From: JBBROS01 sp965213845
GTDB lineage: Bacteria > Pseudomonadota > Alphaproteobacteria > Acetobacterales > Acetobacteraceae
Direction of reading: 5' to 3'
DNA length: 64,000 nucleotides
Assembly (NCBI GenBank): GCA_965213845.1
Contig: CBDCAI010000003.1
Coordinates: 310,001 to 374,000, forward strand
The position numbers and the translations under genes are program-made. Every line of letters begins with the position of its first letter. Within the stretch, counting starts at the first letter, position 1. The notes under the pieces were generated by a model, which saw only the letters and a list, made by a program, of their open reading frames with translations, searched no databases and was not told the DNA's origin. Shown here in pieces: positions 24,853 to 33,236 of this stretch.

Positions 24853-26283
24853 ATGCAGAACACCGAGCAGATCTGGCAGCGTGTCGACGAGAAGCGCGAC
24901 GCCTACATCGCCCTTGCCGACCGCGTCTGGGGAACCCCCGAGCTCGCCTACGGCGAACACCGCAGCGTCGCCGAGCACCTCGCCATGCTGGAGCACGAGG
25001 GCTTCCGCATCACGCGCGACATCGCCGGCATTCCCACCGCCGTCATGGGCGAGGCCGGCGACAAGGGCCCGGTCATCGCCATCCTCGGTGAATACGACGC
25101 CCTCCCCGGCCTCAGCCAGGAAGCCGGCATTGCCGAACACCGCCCCATCGAGGGCCAGGGCGGCGTCGGCCACGGCTGCGGCCACAACCTGCTGGGCTCC
25201 GCCGCCCTGCTGGCCGCCGCCGCGGTCAAGGACTGGCTCGCCGACAACGGCATCGAGGGCCGGGTCCGCTACTACGGCTGCCCGGCCGAGGAGGGCGGCG
25301 CCGCCAAGGGCTTCATGGTCCGTGCCGGCGCCTTCAAGGACGTCGACATCGCCATCTCCTGGCACCCCGCCAGCTTCTCCGGCGTTAACCAGCCCGTCAG
25401 CCTCGCCAACACCCGGATCGACTTCACCTTCGTCGGCCGCGCCGCCCACGCCGCCGCCGCGCCCCACCTCGGCCGCAGCGCCCTCGATGCCGTCGAGCTC
25501 ATGAACGTCGGCGTCAACTACATGCGGGAGCACATGCCCGACAGCGCCCGCGTCCACTACGCCTACCTCGATGCCGGCGGCATCGCCCCCAACGTCGTCC
25601 AGGCCCGCGCCAAGGTCCGCTACCTGATCCGCGCCGCCGACCTCGCCGCCCTCAACCTGCTCGTCGCCCGCGTGCGCAAGATCGCCGACGGCGCCGCCCT
25701 CATGACGGAAACGGCCGTCACCACGCAGGTCGTGTCGGCCGTCAGCAACCTCATGGGCAACGATCCGCTCGAGAAGCTGATGGACGACAACTTCCAGCGC
25801 CTCGGCCCCCCCGAGTTCGACGACACCGACCGCGAGTACGCCGACAAGATCCGCGCCACCCTCACCGACGGCGATATCGCCGCCGCCTTCGACCGTGCCG
25901 GCCTGCCGGTCAGCCGCGACCTCCCGCTCTGTGACTTCATCGTCCCGCTCGCGGCCCGGGGCCGGGGCGGCAACGGCAGCACGGATGTCGGCGACGTCTC
26001 CTGGGTCGTTCCCACCGTCCAGGCCCGCGGCGCCACCTGCGCCATCGGCACCCCGTTCCACACCTGGCAGCTGACCGCCCAGGGCAAGAGCCCGGCCGCG
26101 CATAAGGGCCTCGTCCATGTGGCGAAAGTCATGGCCGGCACCGCCATCGATGCCATCGGCAACCCCGACATCATCGCCCAGGCCAAGGCCGACCTCGCCC
26201 GGCGGACCGCGACGACCCCCTACGTCTGCCCCCTCCCGAACGACGTGAACCCGCCGATCCAGGCGATGAGCCGGGGCGTCTGA
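24853..26283 (+). CDS. M20 family amidohydrolase (AbgB-like)
   Basis: A 476-residue M20D peptidase/amidohydrolase resembling AbgB, the p-aminobenzoyl-glutamate hydrolase subunit. Metal ligands are visible in HGCGHNLLG, the EE pair in CPAEEGGAAKG and an H in SWHPASF. The dimerisation domain contains GRAAHAAAAPHLGRSALDAVE. AGGAG lies about 9 nt upstream of the ATG. There is no signal peptide, so it is cytoplasmic. The exact amide substrate is not known, and an AbgA partner is not adjacent. Confidence 0.9.
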   Translation: MQNTEQIWQRVDEKRDAYIALADRVWGTPELAYGEHRSVAEHLAMLEHEGFRITRDIAGIPTAVMGEAGDKGPVIAILGEYDALPGLSQEAGIAEHRPIEGQGGVGHGCGHNLLGSAALLAAAAVKDWLADNGIEGRVRYYGCPAEEGGAAKGFMVRAGAFKDVDIAISWHPASFSGVNQPVSLANTRIDFTFVGRAAHAAAAPHLGRSALDAVELMNVGVNYMREHMPDSARVHYAYLDAGGIAPNVVQARAKVRYLIRAADLAALNLLVARVRKIADGAALMTETAVTTQVVSAVSNLMGNDPLEKLMDDNFQRLGPPEFDDTDREYADKIRATLTDGDIAAAFDRAGLPVSRDLPLCDFIVPLAARGRGGNGSTDVGDVSWVVPTVQARGATCAIGTPFHTWQLTAQGKSPAAHKGLVHVAKVMAGTAIDAIGNPDIIAQAKADLARRTATTPYVCPLPNDVNPPIQAMSRGV

Positions 26284-26302
26284 CCGCCGCTCCGCCCGAA
26301 CG

Positions 26303-27499
26303 CTACTGCGGCATCTTGCACAGGCCGTTCGGCGGAAAGGCGGCCGCGGCGGGGACCGTCGCCAGGACCTGATACCAACCGTGCGGCTCCGTCATCCGGG
26401 CCGACGGCAGGATCTGGACGACATACAGGTCGTGGATGACGGCGTGGTCCGAGGCGCGGAACTGCGCGTGCCGGGCGAACATGTCCTCGAAGTCGTGGCC
26501 ATCCAGCACCTGCACGACAGCGTCCGCGTCCGTCGTCCCCGCCGTCTGCACCGCTTGCAGCCACTGCGTCGTGGCGGAATAGTCGGCCGCCTGCGCGGCG
26601 GTCGGGCGCCGGCCGGCGTGCGTGGCGGCAAAGCGGTCGGCCCAGGCGCGGGCGGCCGGGTCGAGGTTCCAATACCAGGGAACCGCCGCCTGCACCCGGG
26701 CATAGCCGTCGCCCACCCGGTCCACGTCGGACAGGTACAGCAGCCCCGTCGTCACCTGCGCACGCAGCCCGGCCGCCGTCACCGCCGTCACCTGGTGGTC
26801 CGCATCCGCGCCGGCGTTCAGCACCGCGATCACGTCGGGGTCCAGCGCCTTGATCTCGGCCAGCACGGCCGAAAGGTCCGTCGCGGCCGGCGGCACGGTG
26901 AAGGTCTTGACGATCGCCCCACCCTGCGCCGCCACGATCGGCGCCATGGTCGCCAGCGCGCCCCGGCCGAAGCCCGCATCGGCGGCGATGACGGCCCAGC
27001 GCTTCATCCCCGGCTGCCCCGCCAGGTACGTCGCCGTCGCGGCCTGGATCGACGGCGAGTCGAACGAGTAGTGGTAGAAGTATTTGCTGCACGCCCCCCG
27101 GGTCAGGGTCGGGATCCCGGCGCCCGTGGTGATCGCCAGCTTGCGGCGCTCGGTCGCGACCTTGCTGACCGCCGCCGCAACGGGCGAGTTCTGCACATCC
27201 ATGAGCAGGTCGGCCCCGGCATCATAGGCCTGGGCCGCCAGGCCCGGCGCCAGCGCCCCCTTGTTGTGATCGTTCAGCGCATCGACCACGATTGGGCGCC
27301 CCAGCACCGTCCCGCCGAAATCCGCCACCGCCATGCGCGTGGCATCCACGCCGCCGCGGCCGGACCGGGCGTCGTAGATGTCGTCATCGAGATCGGCGAT
27401 GACGGTGATGCGGACCGGCTCGGCCGCCCGGGCTGCGCCCACGAACACGACCGGCGAGAGGGCGCTGGCAGCCAGCAGAACGAGCAGCAGGCGGGGCAT
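26303..27499 (-). CDS. ABC transporter substrate-binding protein, LivK/branched-chain amino acid type
   Basis: A 398-residue periplasmic binding protein of the Leu/Ile/Val (Peripla_BP_6) family. It has a signal peptide ending near ARAAEPV and the standard N-terminal VRITVIADLDDD strand. The middle contains KRWAVIAADAGFGRGAL and DPDVIAVLNAGADAD segments typical of the fold. GAGGAGC lies just upstream of the ATG. No Liv permeases or ATPases are adjacent, so it is an orphan binding protein using a transporter elsewhere or acting as a sensor. Ligand unknown. Confidence 0.88.
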   Translation of the reverse strand: MPRLLLVLLAASALSPVVFVGAARAAEPVRITVIADLDDDIYDARSGRGGVDATRMAVADFGGTVLGRPIVVDALNDHNKGALAPGLAAQAYDAGADLLMDVQNSPVAAAVSKVATERRKLAITTGAGIPTLTRGACSKYFYHYSFDSPSIQAATATYLAGQPGMKRWAVIAADAGFGRGALATMAPIVAAQGGAIVKTFTVPPAATDLSAVLAEIKALDPDVIAVLNAGADADHQVTAVTAAGLRAQVTTGLLYLSDVDRVGDGYARVQAAVPWYWNLDPAARAWADRFAATHAGRRPTAAQAADYSATTQWLQAVQTAGTTDADAVVQVLDGHDFEDMFARHAQFRASDHAVIHDLYVVQILPSARMTEPHGWYQVLATVPAAAAFPPNGLCKMPQ

Positions 27500-27571
27500 G
27501 GAAGCTCCTCGAATAAGCCGGGGATCGCAGCCGCAAACCGGCCGCGCGGCATGGTGGCCGGGACGGGTCGA

Positions 27572-28351
27572 TCAGGCAACCACGGCCAGCAGCCCGGCGT
27601 GCAGCCGCTTCAGCGCGACCAGGTCGGCTGCGCGCGACAGGCGGTGGTCGCCGTCCTTGATCAACGTCACCTCCACGTCCGTGCTGTCCAGGTGCCCGGC
27701 CAGCCGCAGCGCCATCTCCCACGGCACATCCGGATCGGCCTGGCCATGCAGCAGCCGGACGGGACAGCCGATCGGCAGGGCAGTCGGCATCACCAGGTGG
27801 CGTCGCCCGTTCTCGATCAACCCGAGCGTGACGGGGGTCGGCGCGCCGTACGGGCTGGACGCCAGCAGCACGCCGTCCCGCTGCAGCCGGGCACGTTCGG
27901 CGGGCATCATGGCGTCCCACATCAACGCTTCGGTGAAGTCGGGCGCGGCCGCGATGCCGAGCAGGCCCGCCACCCGCGCGGGCCGGGCCAGGGCCAGCAG
28001 CAGCATGATCCAGCCGCCCATGCTGGACCCGGCCAGGATCAGCGGACCCTCCGTCAGGCGATCGATCAGCAGCAGCGCGTCCGAAGTCCAGGTGCCGATC
28101 GTCCCGTCCACGAACGCGCCGCCGCTCGCCCCATGGCCCGAGTAGTCCAGCCGCAGGCAGGGGCGTCCCGCGGCGCGGCACCAGGCCTCGATCGCGACAG
28201 CCTTCGCGCCCGTCATGTCGCTGTGGTAACCCGGCAGGAACACCGTCGTCGGCCCCTGCCCCGGCGTGCGCGACCAGGCCAGCCGAACGCCATCGCCCCG
28301 ATCGAGCCACCCCCCCTCCGTCACCGCCGTCTCCGTCACCCCACCCTCCAT
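27572..28351 (-). CDS. Alpha/beta hydrolase
   Basis: A 259-residue hydrolase. The nucleophile elbow is AGSSMGGWIM, the oxyanion strand is VFLPGYHSDMTG, the acid is in HGQADPDVP and the base in DGDHRLSR. This resembles the carboxylesterase/palmitoyl-thioesterase (ABHD10-like) branch, including SGHGASGG. The start MEGGVTET has a GGAAGG ribosome-binding site; a longer start at 28384 is possible. It is divergent from the glycosyltransferase 48 nt away. Confidence 0.88.
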   Translation of the reverse strand: MEGGVTETAVTEGGWLDRGDGVRLAWSRTPGQGPTTVFLPGYHSDMTGAKAVAIEAWCRAAGRPCLRLDYSGHGASGGAFVDGTIGTWTSDALLLIDRLTEGPLILAGSSMGGWIMLLLALARPARVAGLLGIAAAPDFTEALMWDAMMPAERARLQRDGVLLASSPYGAPTPVTLGLIENGRRHLVMPTALPIGCPVRLLHGQADPDVPWEMALRLAGHLDSTDVEVTLIKDGDHRLSRAADLVALKRLHAGLLAVVA

Positions 28352-28398
28352 TCTGCCTTCCGTCTGGCGCCTCGTCCCCGGCATGGTATAGCGCCGCC

Positions 28399-29532
28399 AT
28401 GCTCCCGCTCCCACCCGCGACGACGATCCTGCAGGTCCTGCCGCGCCTGGAGGCCGGGGGCGTCGAGCGGGGCACGGTGGAGATGGCGCAGGCGATCGCG
28501 GGCGCCGGCGGCATCGCTCTGGTGGCCAGCGCCGGCGGACGGATGGCGCCTGCGGTGGAACGGGCGGGCGGGCGCCACGTGACCCTGCCGCTGGCGGGCA
28601 AGGCGCCCGGCACCATCCTGCGCAACGCCGGCCGGCTGGCCCGCCTGGTCCGCTCGCAGGGGGTCGGCATCGTGCATGCCCGCTCGCGCGCCCCCGCCTG
28701 GTCCGCCTATATGGCGGCGCGCCGCACCGGCGTGCGCTTCGTCACGACCTACCACGGCGTCTACAACGAGGGTCCGCCAGGGAAGCGCTGGTACAACGGC
28801 GTGATGGCCCGCGGCGAACGGGTGATCGCCATCAGCCGCTACGTCGCCAACCTCCTGGTCGCGCGGCACGGCACGGACCCGGACCGCGTGCGCATCATCC
28901 CGCGCGGCGTCGACCCCGCCGTGTTCGACCCGGCCCGCGTGCCGCCCGACCGCATGGCACGGCTGATCCGCGCCTGGCGCCTGCCGGACGGCGCGCCCGT
29001 CGTCATGCTGCCCGCCCGGCTGACGCGCTGGAAGGGCCAGGGCGTGCTGATCGCCGCCATGGCCCAGCTGCGCGACACCGATGCGGTCTGCGTCCTGCTG
29101 GGCGAGGGCCGCCCGGGCTACCTGCGAGAGCTGACCCGTCTGGCGCACGAGGCCGGGATCGCCGACCGGCTGCGCCTCGTGGGCCATTGCGACGACATGC
29201 CGGCCGCCCTCAGCCTCGCCACCGTGGCCGTCAGCGCCTCCACGGACCCCGAAGGCTTCGGCCGTGCGGTCATCGAGGCGCAGGCCATGGGCCGCCCGGT
29301 CATCGCCACCGACCACGGCGGCGCAGCCGAGACGGTGGATCACCTGGTGACCGGCTGGCGCGTCCCGCCCGGCGACCCGGCGGCACTGGCCGCGGCGCTG
29401 GACCACGCCCTGGCGATGGGCGCCGAGGACCGCGCGGCGCTGGGCGAGCGCGCCCGGGCCAGCGTGCTGCGCGACTTCACCGTGGCCCGCATGCAGGCCG
29501 CGACCCTGGACGTCTACCGCGAGCTGCTTTGA
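28399..29532 (+). CDS. Glycosyltransferase family 4
   Basis: A 377-residue retaining glycosyltransferase with the GT-B fold. The N-terminus has the acceptor-site glycine loop LEAGGVERG, and the C-terminal donor domain contains the E-x7-E motif in DPEGFGRAVIEAQAMG. LPARLTRWKGQGVLI is the linker typical of GT4 enzymes. It likely adds a sugar to lipopolysaccharide core or another surface glycan in the cytoplasm. Its stop codon overlaps the next gene's TTG start. Sugar and acceptor are unknown. Confidence 0.92.
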   Translation: MLPLPPATTILQVLPRLEAGGVERGTVEMAQAIAGAGGIALVASAGGRMAPAVERAGGRHVTLPLAGKAPGTILRNAGRLARLVRSQGVGIVHARSRAPAWSAYMAARRTGVRFVTTYHGVYNEGPPGKRWYNGVMARGERVIAISRYVANLLVARHGTDPDRVRIIPRGVDPAVFDPARVPPDRMARLIRAWRLPDGAPVVMLPARLTRWKGQGVLIAAMAQLRDTDAVCVLLGEGRPGYLRELTRLAHEAGIADRLRLVGHCDDMPAALSLATVAVSASTDPEGFGRAVIEAQAMGRPVIATDHGGAAETVDHLVTGWRVPPGDPAALAAALDHALAMGAEDRAALGERARASVLRDFTVARMQAATLDVYRELL

Positions 29533-30419
29533 ACGTCCTGGTGATCAAGCTCGGCGCGCTGGGCGACGTCGTCCTGGCCTTCCAACCCTTCGCCGACATC
29601 CGGGCCCACCATCCGCATGATCACCTGGTGCTGCTGACCACCCGCCCCTTCGCCGGCCTGCTCCGCGGCAGCCCCTGGTTCGACGAGGTGCGGGTGGACC
29701 GCAGGCCCGCCTGGTGGGACGTCCCGGGGCTGCTCGTGCTGCGCCGGGCGTTGCGGGGGTTCGACCGGGTCTATGACCTGCAGACCAGCGGGCGGTCGTC
29801 GCGCTACCACCGCCTCGCTGGTCGGCCGCCCTGGTCGGGCATCGCCCGCGGGGCCAGCCTGCCGCACGCCAACCCGGCCCGCGACGCGATGCACACGCAG
29901 GACCGGCAGCGGGAGCAGCTCGCCATGGCCGGGGTGCCGCCGGGTCCGAAGGTCGAGCTGGGCTGGCTGGCGGCGGACGCGCCGGCCATCCCGGGCCCCT
30001 ATGCGCTGCTGATCCCCGGTGCCGCGCCGCACCGCCCGGCCAAGCGCTGGCCGGCCGGGCACTTCGGCGCGCTGGCGGCCCAGCTGCTGCACGGGCGCGG
30101 CCTCACGCCCGTCATCGGCGGCACGGCGGCGGAGGCGCCGCTCGCGGCCGCGATCCAGGCCAGCTGCCCGGCCGCCATCGACCTCACGGGGCGCACCACG
30201 CTGCCGCAACTGGCCGGGGTCGCGGCCGCCGCCGCCCTGGCGGTGGGCAACGACACCGGGCCGATGCACCTGGCTGCCGCCATGGGCTGCCCCGCCCTCG
30301 TGCTGTTCTCCGCCGACAGCGACCCTGCGCTGACCGCGCCCCGGGGCCGCGTGACCATCCTGCGGGCCGCACACTTGGCTGACCTGAGCGTCGAGAGGGT
30401 TGCGGCGGCGCTGCCTTGA
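29529..30419 (+). CDS. Glycosyltransferase family 9 (heptosyltransferase-like)
   Basis: A 296-residue GT9 protein. It starts NVLVIKLGALGDVVLAF, the canonical heptosyltransferase N-terminus, and carries the donor-site motif GNDTGPMHLAAAMGCP near the C-terminus. The start is TTG at 29529, overlapping the upstream stop codon (TTGA), because this is the only position giving the full family N-terminus. With the GT4 gene it forms a coupled pair probably acting on lipopolysaccharide core. The rfaD gene at the window's right end would supply heptose. Confidence 0.9.
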   Translation: MNVLVIKLGALGDVVLAFQPFADIRAHHPHDHLVLLTTRPFAGLLRGSPWFDEVRVDRRPAWWDVPGLLVLRRALRGFDRVYDLQTSGRSSRYHRLAGRPPWSGIARGASLPHANPARDAMHTQDRQREQLAMAGVPPGPKVELGWLAADAPAIPGPYALLIPGAAPHRPAKRWPAGHFGALAAQLLHGRGLTPVIGGTAAEAPLAAAIQASCPAAIDLTGRTTLPQLAGVAAAAALAVGNDTGPMHLAAAMGCPALVLFSADSDPALTAPRGRVTILRAAHLADLSVERVAAALP

Positions 30420-30426
30420 GCCCATA

Positions 30427-30462
30427 CGTTCCGGCCGCCAATCAGGGCGATCATCCGGAACG
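30427..30462 (+). promoter_or_regulatory. Inverted repeat that would sequester the thrS ribosome-binding region
   Basis: CGTTCCGG (30427-30434) and CCGGAACG (30455-30462) are a perfect 8-bp inverted repeat with a 20-nt loop. The right arm ends 5 nt before the thrS ATG and contains the only purine-rich ribosome-binding candidate (CGGAA). In mRNA the hairpin would hide it, which suggests translational control of thrS. Confidence 0.45.
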
Positions 30463-30467
30463 CTGCC

Positions 30468-32423
30468 ATGCCTGCCATCACGCTCCCCGACGGTTCGATC
30501 CGACGCTTCGACGCGCCGGTCACCGGGACGGACGTGGCGGCCTCCATCGGCCCCGGCCTCGCCCGCGCCGCCCTGGCCATGCAGGTCGATGGCGTGCTGA
30601 CCGATCTCGGGCAGCCGATCGAGCGCGATGCCGGGGTCCGCTTCATCACCCGCAAGGACCCGGAAGCGCTGGGCATGATCCGGCACGACGCGGCGCATGT
30701 GCTGGCCGAGGCCGTGCAGGCGCTGTACCCCGGCACGCAGGTGACGATCGGGCCGTCGATCGAGAACGGCTTCTACTACGACTTTGCCCGCAACGAGCCG
30801 TTCAAGCTGGAGGACTTCGCCGCGATCGAGGGCAAGATGCGCCAGATCGTCGCGAAGAACGCGGCCTTCGAGCGCGAGGTCTGGGACCGCGACGAGGCGA
30901 TCGCCTTTTTCGAGGCGCGCGGCGAAAGCTACAAGGCGGAGCTGATCCGCGACCTGCCGGGCACCGAGACCATCACGATGTACAGGCAGGGCGACTGGAT
31001 CGACCTGTGCCGCGGCCCGCACATGCGCGGCACCGGCGACATGGGCACCGCCTTCAAGCTGATGAAGGTCGCCGGCGCCTATTGGCGGGGCGACCACCGC
31101 AACGCCATGCTCAGCCGCATCTACGGCACCGCCTGGCGCGACCAGAAGGAGCTGGATGCCCACCTGCACCAGCTGGAGGAGGCGGAGCGCCGCGACCATC
31201 GCCGGATCGGCCGCGAGATGGACCTGTTCCACATCCAGGAGGAAGCGACCGGCAGCGTCTTCTGGCACCCGAAGGGCTGGGCGCTCTACCGCAAGGCCGA
31301 GGCCTACATCCGCCGGCGCCTCGACGCGAACGACTACCAGGAGGTCAAGACCCCCCAGCTCGTCGACCGCCGCCTTTGGGAGGCGAGCGGCCACTGGGAG
31401 AACTACAAGGAACACATGTTCATCGCCCGGGTGGAGGACGAGGACACGACGCTCGCCCTGAAACCGATGAACTGCCCCTGCCACGTGCTGATCTTCCGCG
31501 ACCGGCTGCGCAGCTACCGCGAGCTGCCGCTGCGCATGGCCGAGTTCGGGTCGTGCCACCGCTACGAGCCGTCGGGCGCGCTGCACGGCATCATGCGGGT
31601 CCGCGCCTTCACCCAGGACGACGCCCACATCTTCTGCACCAAGGCCCAGATCGCCGACGAGACCGTGCGCTTCGTGGCGCTGCTGTCCAGCGTCTACCGG
31701 GATTTCGGCTTCGACACGTTCCGCGTGAAGTTCAGCGACCGCCCGGCGTCGCGCGCCGGCAGCGACGAGGTCTGGGACCGTGCGGAAGGCTCGCTGAAGG
31801 AAGCCTGCGCCATCGCCGGCGTCGAATACGAGCTGAACCCCGGCGAGGGCGCCTTCTACGGACCGAAGCTCGAGTTCGTGCTGCGCGACGCCATCGGGCG
31901 GGACTGGCAGTGCGGCACGCTGCAAGTGGACTTCGTCCTGCCGGAGCGGCTGGACGCGAGCTACATCGGCGAGGACAGCGGGCGGCACCGGCCCGTCATG
32001 CTGCACCGGGCGATCCTGGGCAGCTTCGAGCGCTTCCTGGGCATCCTGATCGAGCAGTATGCCGGCCGCTTCCCGCTCTGGCTGGCGCCGGTGCAGGTGG
32101 TGGTCGCGACCATCGTCTCCGACACCGCGCCCTATGCGGAGGAGGTGGCGGCGGCCCTGCGCGCCCGGGGCTTGTCGGCACGGGCCGACGTGCGCAACGA
32201 GAAGATCAACGCCAAGGTGCGCGAGCACAGCCTGGCCCACGTTCCCGCCCTGCTGGTGGTGGGCCGGCGCGAGGCGGAGCAGCGCACCGTGGCCCTGCGC
32301 CGCTTGGGCAGCGAGGCGCAGGAGATGCTATCGTTCGACGAGGCCGTCTCGCGTCTTGCACACGAGGCGACGCCACCCGATTTGAAGCGTCTTGAATCCG
32401 GCGCCGCATCGGTTCAAGACTGA
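30468..32423 (+). CDS. thrS: Threonyl-tRNA synthetase
   Basis: A 651-residue class II aminoacyl-tRNA synthetase attaching threonine to its tRNA. All domains are present. The N-terminal TGS domain begins MPAITLPDGSIRRF. The editing domain has HDAAHVLAEAVQ with the zinc-type HxxxH. The catalytic core includes LALKPMNCPCHVLIF and RVRAFTQDDAHIFC. The C-terminal anticodon-binding domain ends the protein. Length is normal for the family (about 640). The 48-nt leader contains an inverted repeat over the ribosome-binding region. infC follows 45 nt downstream, an arrangement shared with many bacteria. Confidence 0.98.
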   Translation: MPAITLPDGSIRRFDAPVTGTDVAASIGPGLARAALAMQVDGVLTDLGQPIERDAGVRFITRKDPEALGMIRHDAAHVLAEAVQALYPGTQVTIGPSIENGFYYDFARNEPFKLEDFAAIEGKMRQIVAKNAAFEREVWDRDEAIAFFEARGESYKAELIRDLPGTETITMYRQGDWIDLCRGPHMRGTGDMGTAFKLMKVAGAYWRGDHRNAMLSRIYGTAWRDQKELDAHLHQLEEAERRDHRRIGREMDLFHIQEEATGSVFWHPKGWALYRKAEAYIRRRLDANDYQEVKTPQLVDRRLWEASGHWENYKEHMFIARVEDEDTTLALKPMNCPCHVLIFRDRLRSYRELPLRMAEFGSCHRYEPSGALHGIMRVRAFTQDDAHIFCTKAQIADETVRFVALLSSVYRDFGFDTFRVKFSDRPASRAGSDEVWDRAEGSLKEACAIAGVEYELNPGEGAFYGPKLEFVLRDAIGRDWQCGTLQVDFVLPERLDASYIGEDSGRHRPVMLHRAILGSFERFLGILIEQYAGRFPLWLAPVQVVVATIVSDTAPYAEEVAAALRARGLSARADVRNEKINAKVREHSLAHVPALLVVGRREAEQRTVALRRLGSEAQEMLSFDEAVSRLAHEATPPDLKRLESGAASVQD

Positions 32424-32468
32424 GACCTGCTCAAACGTCAATAGGAGAGTCCGATACCCCGAGGTCCC

Positions 32469-32993
32469 ATGCCCAATTCCACGCCGTCCCGCGACGGGCC
32501 GCGCGTGAACGAGGATATCCGCGTGCCGCAGGTCCGGCTGATCGACCAGGAAGGCGAGATGCAGGGCGTCATGACCGCCCGGGACGCGCTGCTGCGCGCC
32601 TACTCGGTGGGGCTCGACCTGCTGGAGATCAGCCCGAACGCGGACCCGCCGGTCTGCAAGATCCTCGACTACGGCAAGTACAAGTACGAGCTGCAGAAAA
32701 AGAAGAACGAGGCCAAAAAGCGTCAGCGGGTGATCGAGATCAAGGAGATCAAGGTCCGCCCGAACATCGACGAGAACGACTACCAGGTGAAGATGCGGGC
32801 CATGAAGACCTTCATCGAGGAGGGCGACAAGGTGAAGGTGACCCTGCGCTTCCGCGGCCGCGAGATGGCCCACCAGGACATCGGGATCAAGGTGCTGGAG
32901 CGCATCCGGGCCGAGCTGGAGCTGACCACCAAGGTGGAGCAGATGCCGCGCATGGAGAACCGCCAGATGATCATGGTGCTCTCCCCGCGCTGA
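32469..32993 (+). CDS. infC: Translation initiation factor IF-3
   Basis: A 174-residue initiation factor that binds the 30S subunit and monitors start-codon selection. It has the N-terminal domain RVNEDIRVPQVRLID, the linker helix YKYELQKKKNEAKKRQR and the C-terminal KVTLRFRGREMAHQ domain. The start codon is ATG, not the rare AUU used for autoregulation in enterobacteria. GAGG lies 7 nt upstream. The usual downstream partners rpmI and rplT are absent: a terminator and an intergenic palindrome follow instead. Confidence 0.98.
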   Translation: MPNSTPSRDGPRVNEDIRVPQVRLIDQEGEMQGVMTARDALLRAYSVGLDLLEISPNADPPVCKILDYGKYKYELQKKKNEAKKRQRVIEIKEIKVRPNIDENDYQVKMRAMKTFIEEGDKVKVTLRFRGREMAHQDIGIKVLERIRAELELTTKVEQMPRMENRQMIMVLSPR

Positions 32994-33006
32994 GTGCCTG
33001 CCGAGG

Positions 33007-33030
33007 GTGGGGTGCGCTCCGGCACCCCAC
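33007..33030 (+). terminator. infC: Terminator-like hairpin after infC
   Basis: A perfect 9-bp stem GTGGGGTGC/GCACCCCAC with a 6-nt loop lies 14 nt after the infC stop codon. There is no T-tract, but stem strength and position support termination of thrS-infC. Confidence 0.55.
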
Positions 33031-33071
33031 GGCACGGCGCAGTATCGCCACCGGGCTGACGACACACGCAA

Positions 33072-33115
33072 ACATGGTCATCACCAGGCTTGTCCCGGTG
33101 ATCCACGCCGTTCAA
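33072..33115. repeat. REP-like alphaproteobacterial intergenic palindrome
   Basis: The segment reads ATCACCAGGCTTGTCCCGGT and continues GATCCACGCC, with ATCACC/GGTGAT arms. It matches the dispersed GGCTTGTCCCGGCCATCCACG-type palindrome familiar from alphaproteobacterial intergenic regions. Related copies occur at 58172-58259. Confidence 0.65.
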
Positions 33116-33236
33116 CCATCACAGGCTTGAACGCTGGCAGCGCTACGCTTGAACACGCTCGGATGAACGAAGGCGTCTTCTGTCGACCATCGTCCGACGC
33201 CTGTCGTCGGCTGCAGTCACGACTGGTAACCGGCCG

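Noticed and set aside
29514..32240. Long minus-strand open frame opposite the GT9 gene and thrS
   Set aside because: It lies antisense to genes with clear family motifs; the Val/Leu/Asp/Gly-rich product is a codon-bias artefact.
32780..33115. Minus-strand frame starting MNGVDHRDKPGDD
   Set aside because: Translation of a REP-like palindrome; this DHRDKPGDD string recurs as a spurious ORF start in alphaproteobacterial annotations.
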